Shown piece after piece: positions 44,605 through 58,909 of a stretch of 64,000 nucleotides of DNA (positions are counted from its first letter, which is position 1; each line of letters begins with the position of its first letter). Both the position numbers and the translations under genes were made by a program. A model generated the notes under the pieces. It did no database searches, had not been told where the DNA came from, and worked only from the letters and a program-made list of their open reading frames with translations. Source of the DNA: Stropharia rugosoannulata (taxonomy: Eukaryota; Basidiomycota; Agaricomycetes; Agaricales; Strophariaceae). The stretch is from NCBI GenBank assembly GCA_028532985.1, contig JANCIK010000007.1:496001-560000 (forward strand), read 5' to 3'.

Positions 44605-46072
44605 GTTGCCACGGCAAAGATGTTGACTCGGGCGATTAAGAAGTTCGTTGAAGTACGGAGACGATTCTAAAGACCATGAGTAAAGACAACGTCACTTTAT
44701 AGGCTTGGATTAAGCTCCCAGGTTCTCACATCGACCATCCCATGAGAAATAGTAGACTGATGGCCTGAACCTCACAAACTAGTGAGAAAGCACATGCCGA
44801 GAGCGAGTGAGAATAGGTAAGAATCTATTCAAGAGCTTCAATGACCTCAACAGAAATGGTTATAGGTGCAAGTAGCAGTACCAGTAACGTTTATTTACCC
44901 AAGGAGTTCATAAAATGTGAATGGAACGAGGAACTCTGACAAGCTTCAAAGCCTTGAAATGATCAGGATGACGGCATAAGGATGGTGAAGTACAAGTGAT
45001 GAAGTTGGCCAGGCGGCGAAATTGGGTGTGTTCTCACGCTCTCGGCAGTCGGCTGCTATTCTGGGCCGGTATGTGAACACTGTTGCACTTTTTCATGCAT
45101 ATCTCAATGTCCAGATGATTGCGTAGTCAAGGATAGTCACACTTTTGCCGTGCTGTCATTGAATGCTCGAGTTATTTTGAAGTCGTAACACAGAATTATC
45201 ACAAACCAGTCGTGCGACAAGCCTCGTATCGGATACCATCCAGTCTTTCGAACGACCCCAGTTACTGTTTAGTAGAACGGGACAAATACGGAGAAGAGAC
45301 TTGAGAGCTTTTAATGGCATTGAACTCGGAAGTCATCAGGAGCCAGTGACTGGTGAAAAGCTGAAGACCCAAGCCAATGGACAGGAGCTATGTGTAGTGC
45401 GGCGATACTGGCAAGTAGCAGGAACATTTCAGCATGTTCTTTACATAAACATCGAACAAAAAACTGAGAGAAAACTTGGGAGTTTAAATTTGTCCCGGCC
45501 TTCGCCGACCAGGTCAGCCACACAAGACGTCATAGCCCCTGTTTGCGTTACTTGTAACCTGCCGAAAGCAGCAACTCGATTACCGTGTTTGGAAAGCAAG
45601 TTGTCTCAGAGCGCACGGACCCCGGAAGGCAAACAACGTCAAGCTCTGGAGGTTGTATAAAGACTGCCTCTTCCCCATTATTGCGAGCGCCGGGCTCCAC
45701 TCTCGCTGCCCATGGTCATCACATGCCCATTACCCACACCATCACACTCAACTCTCAACCACGAGCTCGCAGCACCCACCGCACCAAACCTGGTATCCCC
45801 CAAGAGAATATTTATATTCGCAATTTTGTGGAGATGTAGATTTTTCGTTTGTTGCCGTCAGTTTTATCTCTTAACATAGGATGGCTTGACAGCTACACGC
45901 TAGGTTACTCCCGATCATAGGTCATTTGGTGCAGCCAACTTATGGGGGGTTTTCTAAGGAGCAAGAGCCAAGCCAAAATGTGTAAATGCGATAAAAAGCG
46001 ACATAATCACTAGACAATGACATTTGTGGTATCGATATCGATAGGCTTGTGTGTAAACACTGATCGTCACAC
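44605..46072. other. Intergenic, nothing recognised
   Basis: This 1.5-kb stretch contains the SDR promoter. A 119-codon frame at 45301-45660 has no domain, no ATG-context support and no splice continuation. No repeat was noted. Confidence 0.45.
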
Positions 46073-47741
46073 TCAGTAAATCATCATCGGCTTACTTACC
46101 ACACCTTCTGCCCAAGCCTCATCCCAACCAAGTGATGTTCTGTCCCAGTCAGATGCCTTTTTCCCGTGCCCTGTCCATCCGAGCAAGTCCATCATGACTC
46201 CAGCAGCGCGTACAAATATCGTTGAATCGACCTTTGCCAACCCCGGATGAGTCTCAACCTTTTTCCCATTTTCGTCTATTCTGAATGCCCCAATGACTCC
46301 CCCAGCAGGGACTGTGCCAAAGTGGACTGCACCGTATACGAGCGAGCGCATGGTCTTGAGGACATGTGAATCCGGATGATACTGCACACCTTCAATAAGC
46401 GCCGGCCAAGGGTTATACTCTTCGTCGTTCCCGGGGCCGCCCAGTGACTCCTTAGTGGGTGTTGGGTGGGGACCGCTAAGCGGCGGACGCGGGACGGCAT
46501 TAAATTCCATGATTAATTCGCCGTCAATGCGTGGGCGCCCTCGCATACAAATAAGAAGCACCATCTCCGCGACGTACGTGCGCAAGAGGAGTGCCTTATG
46601 CTCTGGTTTCCGGATGGCCTTGCAGTACGGCTTGACGAAGAGGGCCGACGTGAGCAGGTGCACCAGGAAGAAATCGAGGCGCGGGATGCGCCCCTTGCGG
46701 CCTGTGCTGAAGGTTATCAACGTAGCAGCGAAAATGAGCTCTTCTGCTTTCTGCTTGAGCTCCTCCTCACTGCTGGTGTCGCTGATGTGCCAATTTGCGC
46801 AGATTCTCTCTATTTCGGGGGCACCGGTGTTAATAACAGTCATCATCGTTTTGAAGAACGCCTCAGGGCCTGCAGCAGGTGTGTATGGACCTGGCTTGAG
46901 TATCTCGGATTCGTTTACTTGCGCAAGCATTTCCAAGAGAGTGACGCTCTTCGTGGGGGGAGCGCTGCTGACCCGGAAATTGGATATAGCATCGTGGACA
47001 GCCGCCTGGGCGAGGCCTAGACGCATGGTTATACAATATTTCAATTAGGTACTAAGCCATTTTTACCTGTTGCAACGAGAGTGTCATTTCCGAACTCTAA
47101 GCCATACTGATAACCATATTTAGTAGTTTTTTCCAGAAAAGGAAACACAGACATACCCCTGTGGCAATCATTGGATGCACAGCACCGCCCATGAGGCGGC
47201 TGGGCATGTATACCGCAACAGCCTCTTCTTCAAATATGTACTTTTCAAGGGTTCCGGGCACGCCTAATTTTGTGATCGCATCGGAGAAGAACTTCACATA
47301 CGACGCATATGCGCTGAATGAGTAGACAGTCAGCGCTCCAGCCGCATGTATAATGATAAGTAACAGGGTCATACTTCTGATTTCCAAGATACTGTGTCCA
47401 ATTGTCTTCATTGACGTTGATCGATTTGTCCAGCTCCTCTAGGTATATGGACCGTTGTATCTTGGCAGCATTTGCGTATATAGTCTTGAGGTGCCCTGCA
47501 GGAGAACCCAAGTCGTAGGCAGCAAGAATGCTGTAGACTGTGAGTAATATTATCCCTTGTACGATCAAGACAATACTAACTGATGGCTGAGATGGTTGTG
47601 GAGCCCAGCAGAGCGGAAGAAGCAATGATGCTCTTCGGCGTCTTTCAGCAACAATTCTTCTGCGGCTGCTTTGGAAGCATATGTTATTCCAGGAAGGCTG
47701 AGCAGGCCTTTCTGCTTCAGGACATAAGAAAGAGAAGGCAT
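46073..47741 (-). CDS. Questin oxidase-like protein, copy B
   Basis: This is a paralog of copy A with the same order of blocks: MPSLSYVLKQKG start, AEEHHCFFRSAGLHNHLSH, HILAAYDLGSPAGHLKTIY, GLAQAAVHDAISNF, FAATLITFSTGRKGRIPR, FVKPYCKAIRKPEHK, MRGRPRIDGELIMEFN, NPWPALIEGV and VRAAGVMMDLLGWTGHG. By eye the two proteins are identical at well over half of positions. The end is uncertain: the read-through frame ends VSKPMMIY, but GTAAGT just after AEGV could be a splice donor to a short further exon. Substrate unknown; a Baeyer-Villiger-type ring-opening is the known reaction of the family's namesake. Confidence 0.87.
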
Positions 47742-48494
47742 TTTGGGTCAATAGAAAAAGCGATATCCAATGATGGGTTAACAGTGTTGATTGGAGTGTT
47801 CTCGAGTCTTCTGAGTACCTTTATAACAGAACCTGAAACTCCTTTCAATACAAAGTACTACGTGGAGGAAGATGAACTCGTGCAGAGATTACGCAGCGAA
47901 TTTTCCCATGACTCATCGCAATTTGCGCATTTCGCCCTGTGGGTAACCGATAGTTACAATTTGGATATTCGTCTTGACATTTGTTGGGAAACCTGTTTGA
48001 CTATACATAGTGTTGTTGTGTTAGAGCAGGTAGTATTCTTACTCTCAGAAGTCTTCCTCGTCTGTGCCGACATATTACGTAGAAGTGATGGTTCGCTTTG
48101 CCTCTCATGCTTCGTAAATGTTGTTATTTCACTACGAAGTCGGAAGGAAACTAACCGTACTATCCCCACTCTCTGAGAATTTCTTTATGGCTCTAAAGCA
48201 ATCCGTTCTGGGCGCTCCATATTTATAGTTCAAATGAGCATCATTGCGGGCAAAGTGGACGAGACTGAACGAAGCTCTATTGACATGGATGCAAATGTGT
48301 ATGAGTATAAATACAGTATTAAGGTGCGCTGAAGCACCACATTACATGAATAACAATCCAGCGGGCGATCGCTAGTAGATACATACTATACCAATGTCCA
48401 TCGGGGAAGAATAATAATGTCTTAACTGGCAAGATAGGGAAGCCTTGTACAACCAATATATGGTACTGCATAATGCAGATTCTCCATTCTCCAT
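47742..48494. other. Intergenic, nothing recognised
   Basis: These 753 bases contain the promoter of questin oxidase B and the 3' region of the next minus-strand gene. No gene or repeat is evident. Confidence 0.45.
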
Positions 48495-49980
48495 TTAGCT
48501 CACGGTGGCCGTAAGGAGCACAGAGATGTCGGAAGGCGACAGGCTTGTGAATGACGCGGCAGGTGCGTCGGTGATCTGAGACGCCGATGAGCTCGAGCTC
48601 GAGCTAAATGTCGGGGAAGGCAGAGCGGGCGTCAGCGAGATTATAGGCGACGAGAAAGAGCTCAGTGGGGTGACAGTCGTAGCCTGCGAACTGGCGATGA
48701 AGGTCGGAGTGGCAACAGCGCTGCTCACGGAAATCGGGGTGTTAGCGGGCGGCAGTGTAGCGAGAGTGCTTGCGGTGCCTGCAGCGCAGTCCGTCGCGCT
48801 GACCGTGAACGTAGATACGATAGTGACGGTAACGATACCGTCTGTTCCGATTGCGACGGTGGGCGTGACGAGGGTGTTGGATGCGCTGACGGTTGGGGTC
48901 GCAGTGACGGACACAGGCGGGGCAACGCTAGATTGCAGTTGGCGGCGACGGTAGGGGTAGCCAGCGGCAGGGGCGACAGTGGCTGCGTTAGAGTCTACTG
49001 AAGAGTTCTGGGTAGCCGCGGATGCTGCTGCGCTAGAGCTGCTGGCTGTGGGGCTGGGGAACGCGGTGAGGAAGATGGTCGTTCCCGTGTTTGTGGCTGA
49101 AGCGGAGGAGCTGCCCGAAGCAGCTTCAGTAGCGTTCGACGGCGTTGGGAAAGCCGTGATGAACGTGGTCGTGCCTGCAGGAGTGGAAGATGCTGAGGAA
49201 GCCGGTGCGGTTACGGTGATGAACACAGTGGTTACTGATGCCGGGGCTTTGGTGGAAGTACTGTCATCATCATCGCTGCAGTCGTCGTCTCCACCGGACG
49301 AGGTCGACCCATCGGAGGTAGTTGAAGTGTTGTCGTTCGAATCATCTTCGCCGTCACAGTCATCGTCTCCGTCGCTTGATGAAGTTGAAGTAGCGGTGGT
49401 GGAAGGCGCGGAAGAGGTGGTCATCGAGGTGGCGGAAGCGGTCGTCGAGGTTGCCACAGTAGTGCCCTTGCCATCGACACCTCCGGAGACACCAGAAGCT
49501 GCAAACCGTGCCTCAGCATCAGCTGGAGAGTCGCATACGAGGCTCGTTCCAGGCTTATTTACGAGAGGCACGGCAAAGCAGCTAGTACTGCTGGCACAAG
49601 TGGTAACAGCCCACTTGGATTGGACACATTGAGCAAACTGCTGCTGGACGCAAGCAATCGAGCCCTCTGCGATTCAAGTTAGAAAAAGTGTGATCCGTGA
49701 TCAAAACAAAACAAAAAAACCAACCTGTGCATGAATCGGTCGCGTTGAGAGTGGCAAATTGCAAGTTCAGCTTTTGGGCATCAAGACCATTTTGCATAAT
49801 GAAGTTGGATGATGTAGCTGTCGACGCGGTCGTGCTTGCAGATGAAGACGCAGATACGCTTGAAGTTGGCGTTGCGGTTGCAGAGGTCTGACGCCCTTGG
49901 AGAGCAGGTGCAGCCGTGACGGAAGAAAGAGCAGTGCTTAGCACTAGAAGTGACACAAAAGAGAATGCTCTGAAAGACAT
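48495..49980 (-). CDS. Secreted Ser/Thr-rich protein with a CBM19-like cysteine module
   Basis: Two exons encode about 470 residues. A signal peptide (MSFRAFSFVSLLVLSTALSSVTAAPA) is followed by a Ser/Thr linker and NGLDAQKLNLQFATLNATDSC. The cysteine module is SIACVQQQFAQCVQSKWAVTTCASSTSCFAVP, resembling the AC-x-FA-x-C-x-W-x-C-x-C pattern of CBM19 chitin-binding modules, then NKPGTSLVCDSPADAEARFAASG. The remainder is very Ser/Thr/Ala/Val-rich with two short Asp clusters (DGDDDCDGEDD and GGDDDCSDDDD) and repeated TTFITAFPTP / TTIFLTAFPSP strings. It is probably heavily O-glycosylated and located in the wall or matrix. No clear GPI signal is visible. Chitin binding is inference. Confidence 0.85.
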
Positions 49981-51199
49981 GTTGTTTTCGTTATTGTGTG
50001 CGTAAATCGAGTGGACTGTGGTTGGCTTGTAGGGCTAGGAAATAAAGAGCGTTCGTCGATGAACCGTGAGGCACCTGGCCGAAAAGAAGGAGAAAGTCAG
50101 AGAAAAGGAAGGTCGGGAAGGGAGTTGAGCAACCATGGTTAACCGTCGATTTCTTATACGCTGGGCCAGTGGATATCGAGTGGGTACCAGACAATGAGCT
50201 CCATTGTTCTTGCATTCTCCGTTGCCGACGACAAGCAAGGTCCAAACATGGCCAAAACAAACTTATTGTTCTTGCTCGGCCCGGTCCGTCAGCCAATTCT
50301 CCTGCGTTGGAATGGCCAACTTCATGATATAACCCAACCTTGAGAGCAGACCTTTTAAAAATCTTTTTCCAAATAATATAGAGCGGAATTTGAGTCAAAT
50401 AAGAGTCAAGGAAGGGAAAAAGGAGAAGTTTGTGTGGTTGTTTGCACTCCGGAGCTATAAATAGATTCACCATATTTGTACTTTCTGTACTTAAAAGGCA
50501 GTAAGAGTAAGTGGCACTGAGCTTGAAGGCTGCAGTGATACCGGTGTGCCATGGATAAATTTAATTGGTCTGTGCTGCTGTGTGCAGTATTGATGACTTT
50601 TTTCTAGGACAATCACTTGACCATTACATTCAGAGAAACCTGGTTTTGATGCGAGGCTAGAACGAGGAAATTGGCGTCTCATGAAAACTCCTGACTGCCA
50701 TAAGTATAGATTACTTGAAGCAGTTGGAGGAGGAGACAGTTTATAGAGGATATGACTCTCTGTGAGCCAGTCGTACTCTCACGATTCACCGATAAGCCAA
50801 CCTTTCAGCCTTGAGGTTACATGAAGTCGACCTTCTGAATATGGTTCAATATCGTTACAACGGAGAACCCGCTGCTGAAACTAAATAGAGTGCGCGTTTG
50901 AAACTAGTCTGTCTCAAGGTGGGTACAGAATTCGGTTGTATACTTTTGTTCTTGAAGAAGATTCGAGCATTGCCATGTCTCCGACTTGAGTCCACTGGTA
51001 TATGTCCATGATGAGTGACGACAACAAATTGTCGCAAGGTGACAATGTAGACATCAAGTCTTTCAAGGTCGTCTGAACGTTCTGCTCTGCCGCTAAGCTC
51101 TTTCTCGCCTGAGCGTTCTCATCTGGAGATACGCAAACAGATCGAAAAAAGAAAACATACTAGAGATGCCAAGAAAAATACAAAATTGTACACCATAAT
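49981..51199. other. Intergenic, nothing recognised
   Basis: This 1.2-kb stretch is the promoter of the secreted protein gene plus the 3' flank of RPT6. A TATA-like CTATAAATAGA lies at 50455-50465. No gene is seen. Confidence 0.45.
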
Positions 51200-52729
<1,530 letters not shown>

Positions 52730-53627
52730 GATAATGGAGCTGGGTTGAATAGAACTTAGTGGGCAGGGTAAAGCGATGAGCGTACGCGTCCATCACGTTA
52801 CGTCGATCTATTTGGCATTCCTCCAAATGCCAAATACCATTATGTAAGCTAACTCTACGCACTACCCTCTCCTCTCTTCAGCTTCCTTAGTTGCAACCTT
52901 GCTCAAAACTCAATGAAAACTTGCTCGCCTGTTGCTTTCTGTAGACCTTTCTATGTATCAGTCTGGAAACAATGATTTCAGTCTAAAATGTCTTGTGAAC
53001 ACTGCGCATTATGCTCCTGAAACAACTTAGTCGATGAAGAATGTCCGACTCGCAGAAAAGGATCACTATAAGGCGACCACCGCTCTCATCTATGTTTCTG
53101 GTCTCCTGTTCGAGATACCTAGACCTTGCATATGCGGGTATGCTACCGTTTATATGCACATATATTCATCCTTTTGAGTAAGTGATTTAGCTTGTGTTGC
53201 GTTCAATGGGCTGACAAGTATACTTGCAACGTCCAGGCCGGAGTCAGACCACCACCGCTGCCACAATCCACTACATTGGAATGTGAAGAAACTACTTCTG
53301 TCGATACATATAGACTTCTCAATTTTTTGTGTTCTGAACAGCCGTAATTCCTCTGTCATTGCCGCCGAACGTTTTCTGGCCGACATATCCACTGTTCTGC
53401 TCGCCCGATACTCCTGGACTCTACGAGATAGAAGCAAATAAAGGTCTGGAACGAACAATGCTGAAAAATGCGTTGATACAAAAATAGCATGAAGACGGTA
53501 TCACAGTGGGCCAGACTCCACTAGAACATGCCAACAATACCAAAATAGCAGACCTCCTGGACGTCATCATGTGCTCATAATTTCAGGATGTATAAGTACG
53601 AAATATACCCTCGACAACGGCATCGCT
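52730..53627. other. Divergent promoter region, nothing else recognised
   Basis: This 898-bp stretch lies between RPT6 (minus) and a membrane-protein gene (plus). A 102-codon minus-strand frame at 53150-53458 begins with TTG and has no recognisable domain, so it is not called. Confidence 0.45.
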
Positions 53628-54990
53628 ATGCCTCACACCGATTCATCACAGAGACCTCATGACTCCGCAAACCACACCGAATCATTGCTATCCCGTAAAG
53701 CATCCCAATTCATTACCCGGTGGCATGTCGAATCGCCGCTGGTAAAGGCACACGCCCGGAACGCACTGCCGCATCGCGTTTCGCACCTTTTCCTACCGAC
53801 ACGCGCCACCTTTTTCTCAGACGACCATGGAGAGGGAGAAGACCGCGGTGTGACGCAATTGTGGTCCTCAAGGGCTCATCGCAAGCATCGATATGTTTAT
53901 ACATCCTCCCACAACAGGACTCGACAAGGAACCAATATGTGGTCAAAGATTGCACTCATGCGCAAGTTCGAGTATTGGAATATTAGCTGGTGGGTTGCGC
54001 AAGTAAGTCCTGATCATCGTGAATAAACCACATTTACTTAGCAGGGGTATCCTTAGGCTTTTACTTGGGGTAGCGTTGTGTGGGTGATAAACGGATTTGC
54101 TGTATTTCTCCCTTTCTGCAACTCCAACTTCGATACGGCCCCACATAGCACTGGATGGACAGCTTTCATAGGTGCTAGCATCTTCGAGATTGGTTCAATC
54201 TTTGGAGTTTGGGAAGTTTGGAACGCGGACTGGATGGCGTTTGAAAAGAAGGAGAAAGATCCAGAACCGTTAGTGAACAGCGATGCCGACCTTGAACGCG
54301 GGGGAAAGGCCGACAAACGGTCTTCTCATTGGTCACATACTTTAAGTGACGGCCCAAAGGCGAGGCCGAAATGGGTCTGGTTTTCCACAAACCCAAAGTA
54401 TTGGAGACAACTGGGATGGTATGCTGCATTCTTTCAGCTTCTAGCCGCATCTATCTTCTGGATAAGTGGGTAAGGAAACAAGCAACCGCGTTCTCCACTC
54501 CCTATTAACTGTCCGGCTAGATTCACAGCTATCCCCACGATACAGGAAGCAATTAAGCCGCACACTGGCCTTCTGGATGGGATCTACTGGGTACCTCAGG
54601 TCATAGGAGGTACAGGTTTTATTATCAGCTCGTAAGTGCATTATCCATTTTTAATTGCCGCCTATCGTTGACGTCGTTGTACGTATCCAGTTGCTTCATC
54701 ATGTTAGAGTCGCAGCATACATGGTGGAAGCCTCGTCCACAGTCTCTCGGATGGCACGTCGGATGTAAGTAATCCTGTTAATATCGTATCTTCTTTGAAA
54801 TTTTGATGCATCATCCACTCATGTAGTCTGGAATTTTGTGGGAGGCCTTGGCTTCACATTATCCGGTATATTTGGATTTTACACAGCACACTGGGGCATG
54901 TACCAAAGTGCCCTGTCAACCTTCTGGGGTGGATGGGCTTTTCTGATAGGTAGCATAATACAATGGTACGAAAGCGTAAACAGCAAATAG
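53628..54990 (+). CDS. Multi-pass integral membrane protein
   Basis: Five exons join in frame into about 380 residues. The soluble N-terminal 110 residues (MPHTDSSQRPHDS...) are basic and His/Arg-rich. FEYWNISWWVAQAFTWGSVVWVINGFAVF begins the membrane part. About six hydrophobic segments follow, including WTAFIGASIFEIGSIFGVW, YAAFFQLLAASIFWISGF, YWVPQVIGGTGFIISSC, FVGGLGFTLSGIFGF and FWGGWAFLIGSIIQWYE. A charged cytoplasmic loop (KKEKDPEPLVNSDADLE) follows the second. A similar unnamed membrane protein occurs widely in fungi as far as I recall, but I know no function. Many aromatic residues mark the helix ends. Confidence 0.82.
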
Positions 54991-55439
54991 AGTTTTTATA
55001 TGGCGCTTCCGCTCTGCGCAGCTATCTAGCGGGAGAACCCCACCCTCTAATCTTAAGCTTAAGACTCTCAAAATCAGTTGTGTTATGAACAATTTCAATA
55101 GGCTCGCCATTTTCTTTATTTCAGACTATTAAGCATTACTTACCAACCACCACAAGTCGCAGCAAACACTGGCCCGGTATAGGACTCTGATTGAGTCAGA
55201 AGGGGTCAGATTCAATAATAGGCGCCCATAAAATAAAATAAATGTACGTAAGCACATCCAACGTGTCGGCGCGTCGACGCGTGTTCCGTTCTAACAATAG
55301 TCCGACCATCATGCATCATGCATCATAACACGAGTCCTCAAAAATTGTAAGTGCTGCAAGACTACATAAGGTTCAAGTTGCGCTTAAAATATGCGACCCT
55401 TTCATTCCCTCTCTCATCCATCCTCTTTGAGGCGGTAAG
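54991..55439. other. Intergenic, helicase promoter
   Basis: These 449 bases hold the promoter of the helicase gene; a C/T-rich stretch directly precedes its ATG. A CATCATG repeat (CATCATGCATCATGCATCATAA) lies near 55308-55329. No gene is seen. Confidence 0.5.
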
Positions 55440-58400
55440 ATGAATTGTCCCAATGTCCTCGCCCATGGAACTTGTGCAGACGCTAGTTGCTCCTTCAACC
55501 ACAATGTGTTGATTTGCGAGCACTGCAACCTAGTATTCAAGACGAAAGAAGAGGAAGACTACCATCTCACGACCAACAAGCACCGAAGTCGCGTACGAGG
55601 AACGTCGTTTGTCCGGCATTGCCCACTTTGCTCGTTAAACGTAAACGGAGGCGAAAGTGTATGGAACGATCACGTAAATGGTAGGCGCCATCGCGCCAAC
55701 GCAGTGGATAAGGGTGTTTCGCCTCAAGTGGAACCACAGGCCCCTACAGCGACCCCAAAGGCTCAATTCTGCGACCTTTGTCAGTGCCTCATCGAGAATC
55801 GGCGTTGGGCATTCCATCTCAGAGGGTCAAAACACAAAACACGCGAGATGTACACCAGGTACAGAAGCGCCATTGAGGGTGCAGAGTCGGACAAGAATGG
55901 CGTTTCGGTGGCAGGTCAATTCGACTTCGAGTTTGTCGATCCATCTGTAGCAGCGGAGGGCGTATGTCGTACTGCGGCAATCACGACTTCGATACCCTCC
56001 TGCAAGGTTAAACTGGTGGATTGCCGTCTTGCTTCTTCTCAGGGGACTAGGCTCGTTGTTCCCGCGTAAGGAATGAATACATGTCTGTTTTTCTCACACT
56101 GATGATTGTTTTCCAGCTTCACTGTTTCTTTGGAGGGCACCAACCGTCAATTGTCCACAAACACCCCCGTAAAAATTGCCATATTCCTCCGCCAATCGTA
56201 CATAGGCCGTTACGAAGACCGGTTGGAGTTAAAATTTCTTGATGAACAACTTAAAAAGACTTTTGTCATTGCCCGTACGCTCAAGGTCATTGTTGCCAAT
56301 AAGGCCGAGCACGAATTGTTGCGACCGCAAGCACCGTATGTACCCCGCACGAGATTGACACGATTCGCGATCCGCGAAGTCATAGAAGGCGAAAAACCCC
56401 AGGCAATGACGAACATCAGATACGTCACCGTATTACCAAAAGCCACAATACCAACGCACTTGAAGAATATTCTTGGAGGGGCTCAGGGCAGACGAGCTAT
56501 TGTACAAAATGTTAAGGACATCTTTATGCCGGCCCAATTCGAGAGCAGTACCTATTCTCGACACTTCAAGCATCTGCTATGGATCGAAGAAGCCAAAATG
56601 GAGTAGGTATGAACCACCCGTCAGAGTATATCATTCTAACTCTCAGCTTTCAGAGAAGATCTTGAAAGGTATGATATCATGGATGCCACTCTTACAAAAT
56701 TTAATAAATATTATTAGTGAGTCCCTCATTATTTTTCCCGTATCTCCAGCTAACTCGACTCGCCGTAGTTTGACGGTACCTGGATTAGCTGAAAAGCGCC
56801 CTAGTGTTTTAGTCGGTGTGTATAAAATAAGAGTCCGTTCTTTATACCACCAAATTTAATTATTCTTTTAAAGGCGACTGTATCCTAGTTCAAGACAGGG
56901 GAGTTACGGATGGACGATGGTTTGAGGGCCATGTACACGTCCTACGCCAATCAGAAGTTGGGCTAGTTTTTCATCGTTCATTTTATCCTTCTGTGGAAGG
57001 GAAACGGTTCAGTGTCCGTTTTAAATTAAACCGCACTCCTGTCCGCCGGCAGCATCAAGCGCAGGATACGGTCTTTGCGGAGGAACACATTCTTTTTCCA
57101 ACTGAACAACATATGAATAGTACCAAGCCATCACGCGGCGGGCTCAAGTTGTTCAATAACCTACTTTCTACCAATGAACCACAGCTCCAGGCTGTTGCTT
57201 CCATTCTCAAGATGCCCAAGGGGAGCCCTCCATTCGTCATTTTTGGACCGTGAGTTTGATTTCCTTTCTCGACTGTCGTCAGTCATCTAGAATCTGACTG
57301 CGACAATGAAGGCCCGGGACAGGGAAGACTGTCACGGTCATAGAAGCTATCAGACAGGTTTTGGCCGACATACCTGGCGCGAGGATTCTAGCTTGCGCAC
57401 CCAGTAACTCAGCTGTTGATCTCATCGCCAAACGACTGGCCTCAGATCTAACGCCTTCGGATATGTTCCGCTTTTACGCACCCTCACGGTCGAAAGACCA
57501 GGTACCACATCAACTACTACAGTATTCTTCTATGCGAGACGGCCATTTTACCGTCCCCATTGTCTCTCGTATGAAAAGATATGGTGTTGTTCTTTCAACT
57601 TGCGTATCGGCGTCGTTCGCCGCTGGGATAGGAATGCCGCGAGGACATTTCACTCATATTTTCATTGACGAGGCCGGTCAGTCTACTGAGCCAGAAACCT
57701 TCGTTTCTATAAAGATGCTGGCAGATGCGACAACAAATATCATTTTAAGTGGCGACCCGAAGCAACTGGGCCCGATCATTCGTTCTCCCATCGCAAGGGA
57801 ACTGGGTCTCGAGGTCAGCTACCTAGAACGCCTGATGTCACGAAGTGCTTACAGCCTCACGACTTCATATGGTAAAGGGTAAGCTGTACAATCTCTGCCT
57901 TATACTATGTATAACTAACGTTCGCGTACCTTGCAGTGTAATCAAACTGACAAAGAATTTCCGTTCCCATAACGCAATTCTTTCGTTTCCCAATCAAAGA
58001 TTCTACGATGATGAGCTCATGCCCTGCGCAAGTGCCTTAACGGCGAATAAATATATCAACTCAGGCTATCTGCCGGCAAAGAAATTTCCCATTGTCTTTC
58101 ATTCGGTGTCCGGGAAGGACGACCGTGAAGCGTCATCGCCTTCATTTTTCAACATCGACGAGGTTCTGCAAGTCAGATCGTATGTTAAAGAACTCAAGGG
58201 AGACAGAAAGTTCCGCACCAGTGCGTTTAATTATAACTTATGGATGATCTCGCGATAACTGACGCCCTCCAGCTGACGCTGATATTGGTATTATTGCGCC
58301 GTACCATGCACAGTGCCAAAAGCTGCGAAAAGCCCTTCTGGATAACGCCGAAGGTGTGAAAGTCGGCTCAGTTGAAGAATTCCAAGGCCAAGTAAGAATT

Positions 58401-58909
58401 TTCACGATTTTAATTACTACTATTATGGCTTCTGACGCTGCACTAGGAACGGCCGGTCATAATAATCTCCACCGTTCGTAGCAGCAAGGAATTCGTCGAG
58501 TATGATCTCCGTCACACTCTTGGGTTTGTCGCAAATCCTCGGAGATTCAACGGTATGTCATCAAATCATTCCCCGGCCGTTACATCTAAAACTAACTTGC
58601 ATCCTAGTCGCTGTTACCCGTGCCCAATCGTTACTGATTATTGTCGGGGATCCGCAAGTGTTGGGATTGGATCCCCTGTGGCGATCGTTCCTAAACTATA
58701 TACATGTTAATGGTGGCTGGACAGGACCTGACATCACCTGGGACCCCAGGGAGGCTGTGGATGAGAAGGGCGGATATGACAAGAAAGTCCGCAATGCTGC
58801 TACGATTGACATGAACGAGTTCACGCGCCTCATGGAAGCAAGTACTATTGCTGAAATTGACGATGAACTGGATGCCAACGTCGACAGACCTTGGCGCAAC
58901 GTTGAGTGA
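55440..58909 (+). CDS. SF1 RNA helicase, MOV10/SDE3/Armitage-like, with N-terminal zinc fingers
   Basis: The product is about 1,000 residues. The N-terminus has a CCCH-type finger (CPNVLAHGTCADASCSFNH) and three C2H2-type fingers (CEHCNLVF, CPLCSLNV, CDLCQCLI, each with a KHR/RHR/KHK His pair). VPGLAEKRPSVLVGD is the MOV10-family signature. The helicase core has Walker [10 protein letters not shown] (across an intron), ACAPSNSAVD, Walker B FIDEAGQSTEPE, LSGDPKQLGPII, LTKNFRSH, GSVEEFQGQE and VAVTRAQSLLIIVGD. MOV10, Armitage and SDE3 act in small-RNA silencing and mRNA control, so a role in fungal RNA interference is plausible but inferred. Introns keep frame, including a short one near 56714-56767 inside the block preceding the signature. 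Confidence 0.93.

Noticed and set aside
45301..45660. 119-codon open frame
   Set aside because: No ATG with good context, no recognisable family, and it overlaps frames on the other strand equally well.
53150..53458. 102-codon minus-strand frame upstream of the membrane-protein gene
   Set aside because: It begins with TTG and has no domain; it may be chance in promoter DNA.
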